This document shows positions 1 through 7,772 of a stretch of 40,530 bases of DNA, in pieces. Position 1 is the stretch's first letter. Each line of letters opens with the position of its first letter. A program made the translations under genes and the position numbers. The notes under the pieces were generated by a model. That model was not told the DNA's origin. It did not search any database and saw only the letters and a program-made list of their open reading frames with translations. The stretch is from Rhodospirillaceae bacterium UBA4468 (GTDB lineage: Bacteria > Pseudomonadota > Alphaproteobacteria > Rhodospirillales > Casp-alpha2): assembly GCA_002389385.1 (NCBI GenBank), contig DGOK01000089.1, positions 1 through 40,530 of the forward strand, written 5' to 3'.

Positions 1-482
1 TCATTTGTGAAGGTTGATTCATCAAAATTCACGCCTTCTGCCTTGGGATACGGCGGGATTCTCAGAGCCAACTCTTCGACAGAAGCTTCACCAACGTCAA
101 TATGACCGTCAATTATGGGGTCGGCATCGTCGACATTCGGGTCAATGACATCTTCTTCGTCACGGCCTAAGCCATCAAAAGGATCCGCATCCTCTGCAAA
201 CATGCGAAAAAGTTCAAATTCGACCTCTGTAGCGACTAAATCGCCTGAAATTACGCAGTTTTGTGTGAATCCTGCGCGAATCATTCCGCGTACGGAAATC
301 TCTCTGCCGGGCTCAGGTTGCACTTTTATCTCGCCATCGAACATGCTCAACGTGACCAGCTCCAGACGTTTTGCGATCGCCTTAAGTTCATCGTCATTTG
401 GTCGCAATAGAACCATGCGCCCTTTTTTGGGAATGTCTTCGGCTTTAACGGTTCGTGATAATTCCGGTTCAATGTCCATCAT
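1..482 (-). CDS. YceD/DUF177 family protein (partial, C-terminal end cut)
   Basis: The minus-strand frame is open from an ATG at 482 to the window edge; only the last one or few codons appear to be missing, since the final visible codon begins GA at positions 2-1. The protein is about 160 residues and acidic (runs such as DEEDVIDP and DDADPIIDG), ending in the segment LALRIPPYPKAEG that is usual in alphaproteobacterial DUF177 proteins. The YceD family is linked to 23S rRNA and ribosomal-protein L32 (rpmF) expression, but its exact role is not settled. A central cysteine (TQNCVISGD) lies where the family often has conserved cysteines. The ATG overlaps the stop of the upstream cytochrome bc1 chaperone gene as ATGA, so the two are translationally coupled. 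The next genes downstream are usually plsX-fabH, outside this window. Confidence 0.82.
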   Translation of the reverse strand, partial: MMDIEPELSRTVKAEDIPKKGRMVLLRPNDDELKAIAKRLELVTLSMFDGEIKVQPEPGREISVRGMIRAGFTQNCVISGDLVATEVEFELFRMFAEDADPFDGLGRDEEDVIDPNVDDADPIIDGHIDVGEASVEELALRIPPYPKAEGVNFDESTFTN

Positions 483-1066
483 GATGACGCTCCGAATGCC
501 TTCGATGGGTCCGTGAACTTTATGTTTCCATCGAGGAAAGCCTGGTCTGATTGGTCATCCAAATTTGCGGCTTCATCGCGGACATATACCGAGAGCATTG
601 CCGCCGTTTCGGGAGAAATATTCGTATGTCTATATACATTTCGTATCAATGCCGCTGTCAGAATATCGTTTCCGTCAGCCTCTAGACCGCCCTCATAGGC
701 TTTGATACGGCCATAAAAGCTCTCAGCGAGTTTTTTGATTTTTTTGCCAACGCTGATATCGCCGACACCGAGTTCCCGGAGATTAGAATCCAAGTCATCA
801 AACATGACATCAAAGTATTTTTGAGACAGCTCATTCGTGCCTTCGATTTTCTTGAGGCGATGCAGAACGAGGAATGCGGTCAGGGCGATCATCTCAAACC
901 GGCCCTCTGCCGTATCCGGCACGCCACCAGCGTTGAAAAACAAGGGCCGCCGGGCTGCGAGGATGGTCTCAGCATACAATGTGTGTGCGAGTTCAGTTTC
1001 TGCGCTGTTTGTGAATATTGAACGGAGTGAAAACACGGCTCTGGCTATTCCTGCATCCATTGACAA
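479..1066 (-). CDS. Ubiquinol-cytochrome c chaperone family protein (CBP3/UQCC1-like)
   Basis: A 195-residue protein of the ubiquinol-cytochrome c chaperone family. Mitochondrial members (Cbp3/UQCC1) help cytochrome b synthesis and assembly of the bc1 complex; the bacterial protein is presumed to do the same at the inner membrane. Visible family features are the N-terminal helix with LAHTLYAETILAARRP, the segment GRFEMIALTAFLVLHRLK and the later region DVMFDDLDSNLRELGVGD followed by KKIKKLAESFYGRIKAY. It has no signal peptide or transmembrane segment. It sits between divergent bamE and the coupled yceD-like gene, a common alphaproteobacterial order. The start codon is the first of its frame (about 80 bp from the bamE start on the other strand), so both promoters must lie in the short shared gap. 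Confidence 0.85.
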   Translation of the reverse strand: MSMDAGIARAVFSLRSIFTNSAETELAHTLYAETILAARRPLFFNAGGVPDTAEGRFEMIALTAFLVLHRLKKIEGTNELSQKYFDVMFDDLDSNLRELGVGDISVGKKIKKLAESFYGRIKAYEGGLEADGNDILTAALIRNVYRHTNISPETAAMLSVYVRDEAANLDDQSDQAFLDGNIKFTDPSKAFGASS

Positions 1067-1149
1067 AATTAAACCTTGGCGGCACTGTCCAACGACCCTA
1101 TTTAACTGGTCAGGTGTGTCATTTCACCGCCATAGGAGCAAGATGTAGG

Positions 1150-1611
1150 ATGTTGGGACCCTTGATAACAAGGCCTTTTCTATCTATCGCGTTAATTGTT
1201 TGCGTTTTAGCACTTGGTGCCTGTTCACCAAAGGTCGCGCAACGGGGCGTTATGCCTGATATTGATGCGATTGCTTCTATAGTGCCGCAAGAAAGTCACA
1301 AATCAGATGTGGAGCGTCGTTTGGGCTCACCATCAAGCATCAATATGTTTGGTGAAGAGACATGGATGTACATTGGTGAGACCACTGAAGCGGTTGCTTT
1401 CTTCGAACCTAAAGTGAACGAACGCAGCGTTCTGGTTGTTACCTTTGATGACAAAGGCATTGTCAAAGATATCCAGTCTCATAGATTGGACGTTGCACGG
1501 GATATCGAACCTGTCGAGCGGACAACGCCCACAGTTGGCAAAAATTTGACGGTTATCGAGCAGTTAATGGGTAACCTTAATCGCTTTGGTAAAATTGGTC
1601 AGAATAACTAA
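1150..1611 (+). CDS. bamE: Outer membrane assembly lipoprotein BamE (SmpA/OmlA)
   Basis: A 153-residue lipoprotein of the BamE family, part of the BAM machine that folds beta-barrel proteins into the outer membrane. A lipoprotein signal covers residues 1-24 with the lipobox LGAC and lipidated Cys25. The mature part has the BamE core: IVPQESHKSDVERRLGSPS followed by an aromatic strand (ETWMYIGE) and VVTFDDKGIVKDI. I chose the ATG at 1150, not the earlier in-frame start at 1018, because it places the signal peptide directly at the N-terminus. The gene stands alone on the plus strand and is divergent from the bc1 chaperone gene. A hairpin follows it. Confidence 0.9.
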   Translation: MLGPLITRPFLSIALIVCVLALGACSPKVAQRGVMPDIDAIASIVPQESHKSDVERRLGSPSSINMFGEETWMYIGETTEAVAFFEPKVNERSVLVVTFDDKGIVKDIQSHRLDVARDIEPVERTTPTVGKNLTVIEQLMGNLNRFGKIGQNN

Positions 1612-1653
1612 AATTTCACCCGGCTCTCTATTGCTCTGTTTTAAATGATGGTG

Positions 1654-1675
1654 TCCCGCGCTATAAAGCGTGGGA
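1654..1675. other. Hairpin between bamE and the nnrS pseudogene
   Basis: A 9-bp stem (TCCCGCGCT / AGCGTGGGA, one G-U pair) closes a 4-nt loop. No T-run follows, so it is not a standard intrinsic terminator. It could limit bamE read-through or protect the mRNA 3' end; that is inference. Confidence 0.4.
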
Positions 1676-1685
1676 ATGTGTTGCC

Positions 1686-2809
1686 TTGTTTAAGCAAGGG
1701 TTCAGGCCTTTTTTTCTTGCAGCGGGTCTCAGTGCCCTCGTCCTCGTCATGAATTGGGTGATATCCCTACTCGGCTACATCGATATTTATTCGAATTTTG
1801 ATCCCGTTGACTGGCACGCCCATGAGATGGTCTTTGGCATGGCCAGCGCCGCCATTGCGGGCTTTCTTTTAATGGCCATACCGAACTGGACTGGACGCAT
1901 GCCCCTGCAAGGCTGGCCTTTGATTGGCCTGTTCTCGTTGTAGCTTGCCGGACGGATCGTGATGTATTTAGGGTCAATTGCCTCTGCCGAGGTGATCGCC
2001 GTTATTGATACGTCATTCCTATTTGTTCTGCTTGGTGTGCTGTTGCGAGAGATTATCGCAGGAAGAAATTGGCTAAACCTCCCCATTACCGTCGTTCTGG
2101 GCCTTCTCGCAACGGCAAATATCTTTAGTCACCTTGAAGCCCTTGGGTATGTCGAGACCGATGGTATGAGCTACCTGATGGCGATTTAAGCCTCATCACG
2201 CTCATTGGTGGCAGGGTCATCCCGAGTTTCACACGCAATTGGCTTTCAAAGCAGAAATCAGCTGAATTGCCACAGCCGTTTGGTAAGTTTGACGTTAGCG
2301 CGATGGTGATAACTGTTGGTGCATTGGTGGCCTGGATTGTCTTCCCTGACCATGCCTGGACAGCCATTGCGCTGATCTGTGCCGGTATTGTGAATGTGTT
2401 GCGACTTGGCAGGTGGCAAGGACTTCGAACCTTAAGCGAGCCCTTAGTTTGGAGCTTGCATCTTGGATACCTATGGCTCCCCATAGGGTTGATACTTATC
2501 GGCGCGACGTATTTTGTTGAAACGATACTGGCCAGCGCAGGTATTCATGCTCTTACGGCAGGTGCGATTGCCGATATGATCCTGGCTGTAATGACACGTG
2601 TGACGTTGGGGCATTCTGGCCGTGGCTTGACCGCTGACAAAGTGACGGCGGTTATTTACATACTTATCTTTGTTGCGGCCCTGACACGCGTCTTAGCGCC
2701 TTTGACGACGCTTGATTACCATACCCTGCTGATAACTTCTTCTGTCACGTGGTGCGGGGCATTCGGGCTGTTCTGTGTCCACTATGGCCGGATGATGCTC
2801 AGCCGCTAA
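1686..2809 (+). pseudogene. nnrS: NnrS family heme-copper membrane protein, broken (one stop, one frameshift)
   Basis: NnrS proteins are multi-pass heme/copper membrane proteins linked to nitric oxide stress and denitrification. The opening QGFRPFFLAAG, the motif DWHAHEMVFGMASAAIAGF and NWTGRMPLQGWPL are clear family hallmarks, and the later segment LITLIGGRVIPSFTRNW also fits. The frame is cut by an in-frame TAG at 1941-1943 exactly where the family has a Trp (L-W-LAGR), so TGG to TAG is the simplest event. A second lesion, a 1-nt loss near 2187, moves the frame from 1686-2189 to the one ending at 2809. The rest reads well to a normal C-terminus. The start is also poor: a TTG at 1686 with no ATG nearby. 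The gene is almost certainly non-functional unless the sequence is wrong at two places. Confidence 0.85.
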
Positions 2810-2838
2810 GCACACCCCAAAACTCAAGCATTAGATAC

Positions 2839-2870
2839 AAAAAAGGCCCCGGATTTCTCCGGGGCCTTTT
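2839..2870. terminator. Bidirectional intrinsic terminator between nnrS and hppA
   Basis: A perfect 8-bp stem GGCCCCGG / CCGGGGCC (2845-2852 and 2859-2866) with a 6-nt loop has an A-run on its left and a T-run on its right. It can therefore end transcription from both the plus-strand nnrS side and the minus-strand hppA side. Confidence 0.9.
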
Positions 2871-2889
2871 CCGTTAATATCGTCTTCGA

Positions 2890-4983
2890 TTAGGCAAGCA
2901 TTGCCAACATCAGGATCGCAACAATGTTGATGATCTTGATCATTGGGTTAATCGCAGGGCCCGCAGTGTCCTTATATGGATCACCAACGGTATCACCTGT
3001 GATTGCTGCGTGGTGAGCGTCTGAACCCTTACCACCGCAATTGCCATCTTCGATGTACTTCTTAGCGTTATCCCAAGCGCCACCGCCTGCAGTCATGGAC
3101 AATGCCACGAACAGACCCGTAACGATGGTACCCATGAGCATCGCGCCCAGAGCTGAGAACGCAGCAACTTGACCAGAGATCGCGTTGACAACGAAATACA
3201 TAACAACCGGTGCGAACAATGGCAGCATTGAAGGAAGAATCATTTCCTTAATCGCAGCCTTTGTCAGAATATCGACGCATTTGCCATATTCTGGCTTGCC
3301 GGTGCCTTCCATGATACCAGGGATTTCGCGGAACTGGCGGCGAACTTCAACAACAATCGCGCCCCCTGCACGGCCAACGGCCATCATACCCATGGAACCA
3401 AAGAGATAAGGCAACATACCACCAACAAACAGACCAATCACAACGTATGGGTCTTGTAGGCTGAAGGTGACGTCTATATCTGGGAAGTAGTGCTTGAGAT
3501 CTTCGATATAAGCACCAAACAGAACCAACGCAGCCAAGCCAGCTGAACCAATAGCATAACCCTTAGTGACAGCCTTTGTTGTGTTACCAACAGCGTCCAA
3601 AGCGTCCGTTGTTTTACGAACATCTTCAGGCAAGTCAGCCATCTCGGCAATACCACCAGCGTTATCAGTCACAGGACCGAAAGCGTCGAGTGCAACAACC
3701 ATACCGGCCAAAGCCAACATTGTTGTAGCTGCCATCGAGATACCGAACAGACCCGCTTGAAGATACGAGATCAGGATACCAGCGCAGATCACGAGAACTG
3801 GAAGCGCTGTAGCTTCCATGGATACTGCAAGACCCTGAATAACGTTAGTGCCGTGGCCAGTCTCTGAGGCTTTAGCAACGCTTTTTACAGGACGGTATTC
3901 TGTACCTGTGTAGTATTCAGTAATCCAGATGATAAGACCTGTCACAACAAGGCCAACAATCGCACAAATGTACAATTGTGTACCATTGATGTCGCCTGTT
4001 GAAGACGCGTAAACTGTGTCCCAACCGATGTACTGAGAAATCACACCACCAATTAAGATCGCAGAAATCACTGCACTGGCGATGAAGCCTTTATACAACG
4101 CACCCATGATAGAGTTGTTTGCGCCAAGCTTAACGAACCAAGTCGCAGCCACTGAACCCAAAATACATACAGCACCAATAAGAAGTGGTAATAGCATCAT
4201 TGTTTCTTGAGCAGCGCCTGTGAAGAAGATCGCACCTAAAAGCATCGTGCCAACAACCGTCACCGCGTAGGTTTCGAACAAGTCAGCAGCCATACCGGCG
4301 CAGTCACCAACGTTGTCACCAACGTTATCAGCGATAACACCAGCGTTACGTGGGTCATCTTCCGGGATGCCGGCTTCGATCTTACCAACAAGGTCAGAAC
4401 CAACGTCTGCGCCTTTAGTAAAGATGCCACCGCCAAGACGGGCAAAGATTGAAATCAGGGAAGCGCCGAAGCCTAAAGCAACGAGTGCTTCGAGGATGTG
4501 TCGCATACCTTCTGTTGTCATTGGATCAATCACGCCGCGCAGGAAGATGTAGTAACCTGCAACGCCAAGAAGCGCCAAGCCAACAACAAGCATACCTGTT
4601 ACAGCACCTGATTTGAACGCGACGTCCAAGCCACCGGCTAAACCAACGCTACGTGCAGCTTCTGTTGTACGGACGTTAGCACGAACGGAAACGTTCATGC
4701 CGATATAGCCTGCAAGACCAGAAAGTACGGAACCAATAATGAAGCCAATGGCAACATACATACCAAGCATAACACCCAGCAGGATGCAGATCACGACACC
4801 AACAATTGCAATCGCTGTGTACTGGCGGTTCAAGTAGGCAGCTGCACCTTCTTGAATAGCAGCAGCAATTTCTTGCATACGCTCGTTACCAGTAGGTGCA
4901 GCGAGCACTGAGCGGACAGCCCATGCGCCATAAAGTAATGCGACGACGCCGCATCCTAAAATTAACATATAAACAGAAGACAT
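2890..4983 (-). CDS. hppA: K+-independent H+-translocating membrane pyrophosphatase
   Basis: A 697-residue integral membrane pyrophosphatase that couples PPi hydrolysis to proton pumping across the inner membrane. It has the normal family length and about 15-16 hydrophobic segments. The catalytic loop DVGSDLVGKIE (residues 193-203) is followed by the metal/PPi-binding run GVIADNVGDNVGDCAG (215-230), and a second acidic cluster GPVTDNAGGIAEMADLPEDVR lies near 436-456. Residues Lys470 and Thr473 in GNTTKAVTKGYA mark the K+-independent subclass. The start ATG is preceded by a G-rich Shine-Dalgarno region (GGGGGAAAAG), and a likely promoter lies about 90 bp upstream. It shares a convergent terminator with nnrS. 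Downstream placement from nusB-thiL is common in alphaproteobacteria. Confidence 0.96.
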   Translation of the reverse strand: MSSVYMLILGCGVVALLYGAWAVRSVLAAPTGNERMQEIAAAIQEGAAAYLNRQYTAIAIVGVVICILLGVMLGMYVAIGFIIGSVLSGLAGYIGMNVSVRANVRTTEAARSVGLAGGLDVAFKSGAVTGMLVVGLALLGVAGYYIFLRGVIDPMTTEGMRHILEALVALGFGASLISIFARLGGGIFTKGADVGSDLVGKIEAGIPEDDPRNAGVIADNVGDNVGDCAGMAADLFETYAVTVVGTMLLGAIFFTGAAQETMMLLPLLIGAVCILGSVAATWFVKLGANNSIMGALYKGFIASAVISAILIGGVISQYIGWDTVYASSTGDINGTQLYICAIVGLVVTGLIIWITEYYTGTEYRPVKSVAKASETGHGTNVIQGLAVSMEATALPVLVICAGILISYLQAGLFGISMAATTMLALAGMVVALDAFGPVTDNAGGIAEMADLPEDVRKTTDALDAVGNTTKAVTKGYAIGSAGLAALVLFGAYIEDLKHYFPDIDVTFSLQDPYVVIGLFVGGMLPYLFGSMGMMAVGRAGGAIVVEVRRQFREIPGIMEGTGKPEYGKCVDILTKAAIKEMILPSMLPLFAPVVMYFVVNAISGQVAAFSALGAMLMGTIVTGLFVALSMTAGGGAWDNAKKYIEDGNCGGKGSDAHHAAITGDTVGDPYKDTAGPAINPMIKIINIVAILMLAMLA

Positions 4984-5078
4984 TCTTTTCCCCCGACAAA
5001 TAAAGACCGGACGTTAACGCGTCGACACCGTGTCGAAGGCCCGCCGGTCAACTGGCAGTTTTTATTAAATTGACGACC

Positions 5079-5106
5079 AGTATAAAAAGCGCGGGGAAAA
5101 TGCCAG
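5079..5106 (-). promoter_or_regulatory. Candidate sigma70-type promoter of hppA
   Basis: Read on the minus strand, a -35-like CTGGCA (5106-5101) and a -10 TATACT (5084-5079) are separated by 16 bp. It is placed 96-123 bp before the hppA start. Only sequence resemblance supports it. Confidence 0.35.
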
Positions 5107-5204
5107 AATCACCCCGATAAAGCAACACGCGGTTTTAGATGTCAGCTCTTAGCGAGTTAAAGGATCTAAAAGCTTGCGTAACCAATTGCTTAGGAACCGT
5201 CGTT

Positions 5205-5669
5205 TTATTGTGGTGTATCTAAAATTGATTGAATAAGTACGCCACGAACGATACCCGTCTCGCCCGCAACTTTGTCGGCAACAAGCTGCATGCGTTGTTT
5301 AAGGGTCGGCAGGTCCAGGCGATCTAATTCAGACAGCATCCGCGGCACAAATGAATGTAAATCTTTAACGAATGCATCCCTATATATAAGCAGCATCCTC
5401 TTGATTTTAATGATATTATCCCGGCCAGCCGTCTCAATTTTCAGTTCAAGCTGAATAGTCGTTACGATTGAGCCTGATTGCATCACGTTGATCATGACAG
5501 GAGCCATATCGATGAATAATGCGTCGGGCGCTTTGATCTCAGGCGGTCCTTCTTCGGTTTTCGCCATTTCAGGTTGCTCGAATGGGCCAAGTCCAAACCA
5601 TTTCATTGCACCTAAAGTCGCGCCACAAACAAGAAGCACCAGCGCAAAGATCATGAAGAGTTTTTTCAT
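5205..5669 (-). CDS. FliL-like flagellar basal-body-associated membrane protein
   Basis: A 154-residue protein with one N-terminal membrane anchor (residues 1-22, FMIFALVLLVCGATLGAM) and a periplasmic domain of the FliL type: a first strand (FIDMAPVMINVM), a second (IVTTIQLELKIET), an amphipathic helix with arginines (IKRMLLIYRDAFVKDL), then a basic helix and a final strand VRGVLIQSI. FliL proteins surround the stator units near the flagellar motor and support torque; motA lies at the other end of this window. I placed the start at the ATG at 5669, which has GGAAG at normal spacing, rather than the longer frame from 5705. It sits between thiL and hppA, not in a flagellar operon, so the role is inferred from fold alone. 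Another FliL-family function is possible. Confidence 0.68.
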   Translation of the reverse strand: MKKLFMIFALVLLVCGATLGAMKWFGLGPFEQPEMAKTEEGPPEIKAPDALFIDMAPVMINVMQSGSIVTTIQLELKIETAGRDNIIKIKRMLLIYRDAFVKDLHSFVPRMLSELDRLDLPTLKQRMQLVADKVAGETGIVRGVLIQSILDTPQ

Positions 5670-5782
5670 TCGTATTACTTCCGGACCAGTTTTTGAATGC
5701 TGCAATTATCTGCGGGTTACGCGATAGATTCGCGGCAACTTCGCCTTACTCTGCTCAACCTTTCGCGCGTATTGCAATCATC

Positions 5783-6754
5783 TTATTTGAAGTGATTGTA
5801 GCCAGTGTTTGCAAGTGGGATTTCTTCTCCGTCCTTACCTTGGGTAAAGACGGATGCGGGGCCTGCCACAACGGTGCCGATTTCTGTCATCAGTACATCC
5901 AGGCTGGTCGGCATCTTTGCTGCACTGATCAGGAGCTCATAATCATCACCGCCCGATAGAATGGTGGACAGAAGCTGTGGGTCTGTATTCAGCGCGACTT
6001 GAGCTGCTGGCGAAAGCGGTACGGACGCGGCATCTAATCTAATAGATACGCCTGATGCGTCTGCCATGTGGGATAAATCCTGCACAAGGCCGTCCGAGAT
6101 ATCGAGGCATGCATGGGCTTGTCCAACGAGTGCTTGTCCAGCGCTCACACGTGGGTTTGGACGACGGAAGCGATCTTCGAGAAAGGCGCAATAATCTGCA
6201 TCTATGACATTGAGTTTGCCTTGTGCTGCCAGCAATCCCAGTACGCCGTCGCCAATCGTGCCTGTCACGAATATCTTGTCACCTGGTCTGGCACCGTTCC
6301 GGCGCAAGCATTGTCCGGTGGCGACTTCGCCAATTGCCGTTAACGAGAAAGTCGCAGGCCCCGGCGTTGATACCGTATCACCACCAAGCAGCGGAAAATC
6401 AAAACCATCAACCCATTCACGCAAACCCGCGGCAAATGCAGCAATCGTGTCTAGTGATGTTCCTTTGGGCCACGCACAAGCCAATGTGAAGCCAATCGGC
6501 TTAGCCCCCATCGCAGCAAGGTCCGACAAATTACTGCCGCATAGTTTCGCGGCAATATTGCGTGGGCTTTCGTCTTCCAGGAAATGTACCCCCGCGACGA
6601 TTGCGTCGGTGGTGATAACAATCTCAAAACCTGGATTGGGCGTTATTGTTGCGGCGTCGTCTTGAAGATTGAAGGCGCCTGGGGCATTTGCGGCAAGTGG
6701 CGCAAAGTAGTGTCGAATGATCTCGAATTCATCGGCAGCGTCGTCGGTGCTCAC
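5783..6754 (-). CDS. thiL: Thiamine-monophosphate kinase
   Basis: A 323-residue ThiL, which phosphorylates thiamine monophosphate to the active cofactor thiamine diphosphate using ATP. The order of motifs is canonical: FEIIRHYFAPL at the N-terminus, the metal-binding DDAA and TTDAIVAGVHF, NLSDLAAMGAKP, the LLGGDTVSTPG loop, GDKIFVTGTIGDGVLGL and the C-terminal ISGD-like region CLDISDGLVQDLSH plus GGDDYELL. The start is a GTG whose bases overlap the nusB stop as GTGA, showing translational coupling. It is the last gene of the rib-nusB-thiL run. No TPP riboswitch is present at this position, so control is likely operon-wide. Confidence 0.95.
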   Translation of the reverse strand: MSTDDAADEFEIIRHYFAPLAANAPGAFNLQDDAATITPNPGFEIVITTDAIVAGVHFLEDESPRNIAAKLCGSNLSDLAAMGAKPIGFTLACAWPKGTSLDTIAAFAAGLREWVDGFDFPLLGGDTVSTPGPATFSLTAIGEVATGQCLRRNGARPGDKIFVTGTIGDGVLGLLAAQGKLNVIDADYCAFLEDRFRRPNPRVSAGQALVGQAHACLDISDGLVQDLSHMADASGVSIRLDAASVPLSPAAQVALNTDPQLLSTILSGGDDYELLISAAKMPTSLDVLMTEIGTVVAGPASVFTQGKDGEEIPLANTGYNHFK

Positions 6755-7245
6755 CCATTTGCCTCTTGTGCAGCGGTAAATTCTTCTGGGCGTACGCGAC
6801 GCGCGACCGCATTCAGAATACCTGAGATGAGTTTGGATTGTGTTCCGTCTGTATCAAAGAAAGCATCTGCAACAGCCACGTAGGCCATTAACAATGTCCG
6901 TGACGGTACGTTTTTACGTTCTAAAAGCTCAAATGTTGCGGTTTTGAGGATTGCGCGAAGCACAGTTTCCATAGCATCTACGTCGCGGTTCTGGATCATT
7001 TCGGGTGATAGTGCGGCATCAATTTGCGCGCTATGTAATGAGACACCCCGAACCAGGTCTTTAAGCAACTCAGGTTTTGGACGTGCCATTTCCTGATCAC
7101 TCTCGTCGTCTGCTTTAAGCCAACGCTCAGCAGAAAATGACGCCAGAACGTCATCCACGTCGGCTTCCATCATATCAAGTTCGTAGACAGCCTGAACGGC
7201 TGCAAGCCTTGTTGCAGCTGGTCTCGGATCATATTCCTTAGGCAT
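6751..7245 (-). CDS. nusB: Transcription antitermination factor NusB
   Basis: A 164-residue NusB, which with NusE binds boxA RNA and supports antitermination in rRNA operons. Family features are the N-terminal TRLAAVQAVYELDM helix, the segment RDVDAMETVLRAILKTATFELL, and the conserved PSRTLLMAYVAVADAFF ... SKLISGILNAVARRVRP end. I used the internal ATG (MPKEYDPRP) at 7245 rather than the frame opening at 7278; it gives a standard N-terminus and an 8-bp overlap with ribH. The gene is joined to ribH upstream and thiL downstream by overlaps, a common linkage in alphaproteobacteria. Confidence 0.93.
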   Translation of the reverse strand: MPKEYDPRPAATRLAAVQAVYELDMMEADVDDVLASFSAERWLKADDESDQEMARPKPELLKDLVRGVSLHSAQIDAALSPEMIQNRDVDAMETVLRAILKTATFELLERKNVPSRTLLMAYVAVADAFFDTDGTQSKLISGILNAVARRVRPEEFTAAQEANG

Positions 7246-7711
7246 TATCACGTCCTTGAAAGTGGCGTCGAAGTTCAATCATACGAAGCACAGCACGCGC
7301 AGCTTCTGCTCCCTTGTTCTTCTGTTTGGGATCAGCGCGTACTTCCGCTTGCTGCATGTTCTCACACGTTAAGATCGCGAACCCAAGCGGAAAGCAGTGA
7401 TCGACCGTAATCTCCATGAGTGCACGGCTAGCTTCACGGCAAATATGATCATAATGATTGGTTTCACCACGGATCACGCAGCCAAGCGCCATAACTCCGG
7501 CGTACTTGCGATGTGGGTCCCTAAGACCTGCCTGCACTGCCATTTCACAAGCAGCAGGCACTTCAAAGACACCCGTTACAGGCAGTCGTTCTATCGCAAA
7601 GCCAGTTTCTTCGAACAGCGGTGTCGCACCGGCGACCATATCGTCCGATACCTTGTCATAGTAGCGTGCCTCGACAACCAGAATGGTTTTAGAGTTAGAT
7701 GTTTGTACCAT
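7238..7711 (-). CDS. ribH: 6,7-dimethyl-8-ribityllumazine synthase
   Basis: A 157-residue lumazine synthase, the penultimate riboflavin enzyme, condensing the ribityl pyrimidine with dihydroxybutanone phosphate. Motifs seen are LPVTGVFEVPAACEMA (substrate loop), GVMALGCVIRGETNHYDHI with the catalytic-site His, and PLGFAILTCENMQQAEVR. It ends in the usual basic helix (KNKGAEAARAVLRMIEL). Members of the family form pentamers or 60-mers. The gene overlaps nusB and follows ribB by a 61-bp gap. That gap is too short for an FMN riboswitch. Confidence 0.95.
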   Translation of the reverse strand: MVQTSNSKTILVVEARYYDKVSDDMVAGATPLFEETGFAIERLPVTGVFEVPAACEMAVQAGLRDPHRKYAGVMALGCVIRGETNHYDHICREASRALMEITVDHCFPLGFAILTCENMQQAEVRADPKQKNKGAEAARAVLRMIELRRHFQGRDNA

Positions 7712-7772
7712 GATATTTCCTGACGGATCCCGCCTTAGCTAGAGCAATATTGATAAGACTATACGCAAATTA

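Noticed and set aside
7712..7772. FMN riboswitch between ribB and ribH
   Set aside because: The gap of about 61 bp is too short and lacks the conserved FMN-element sequence.
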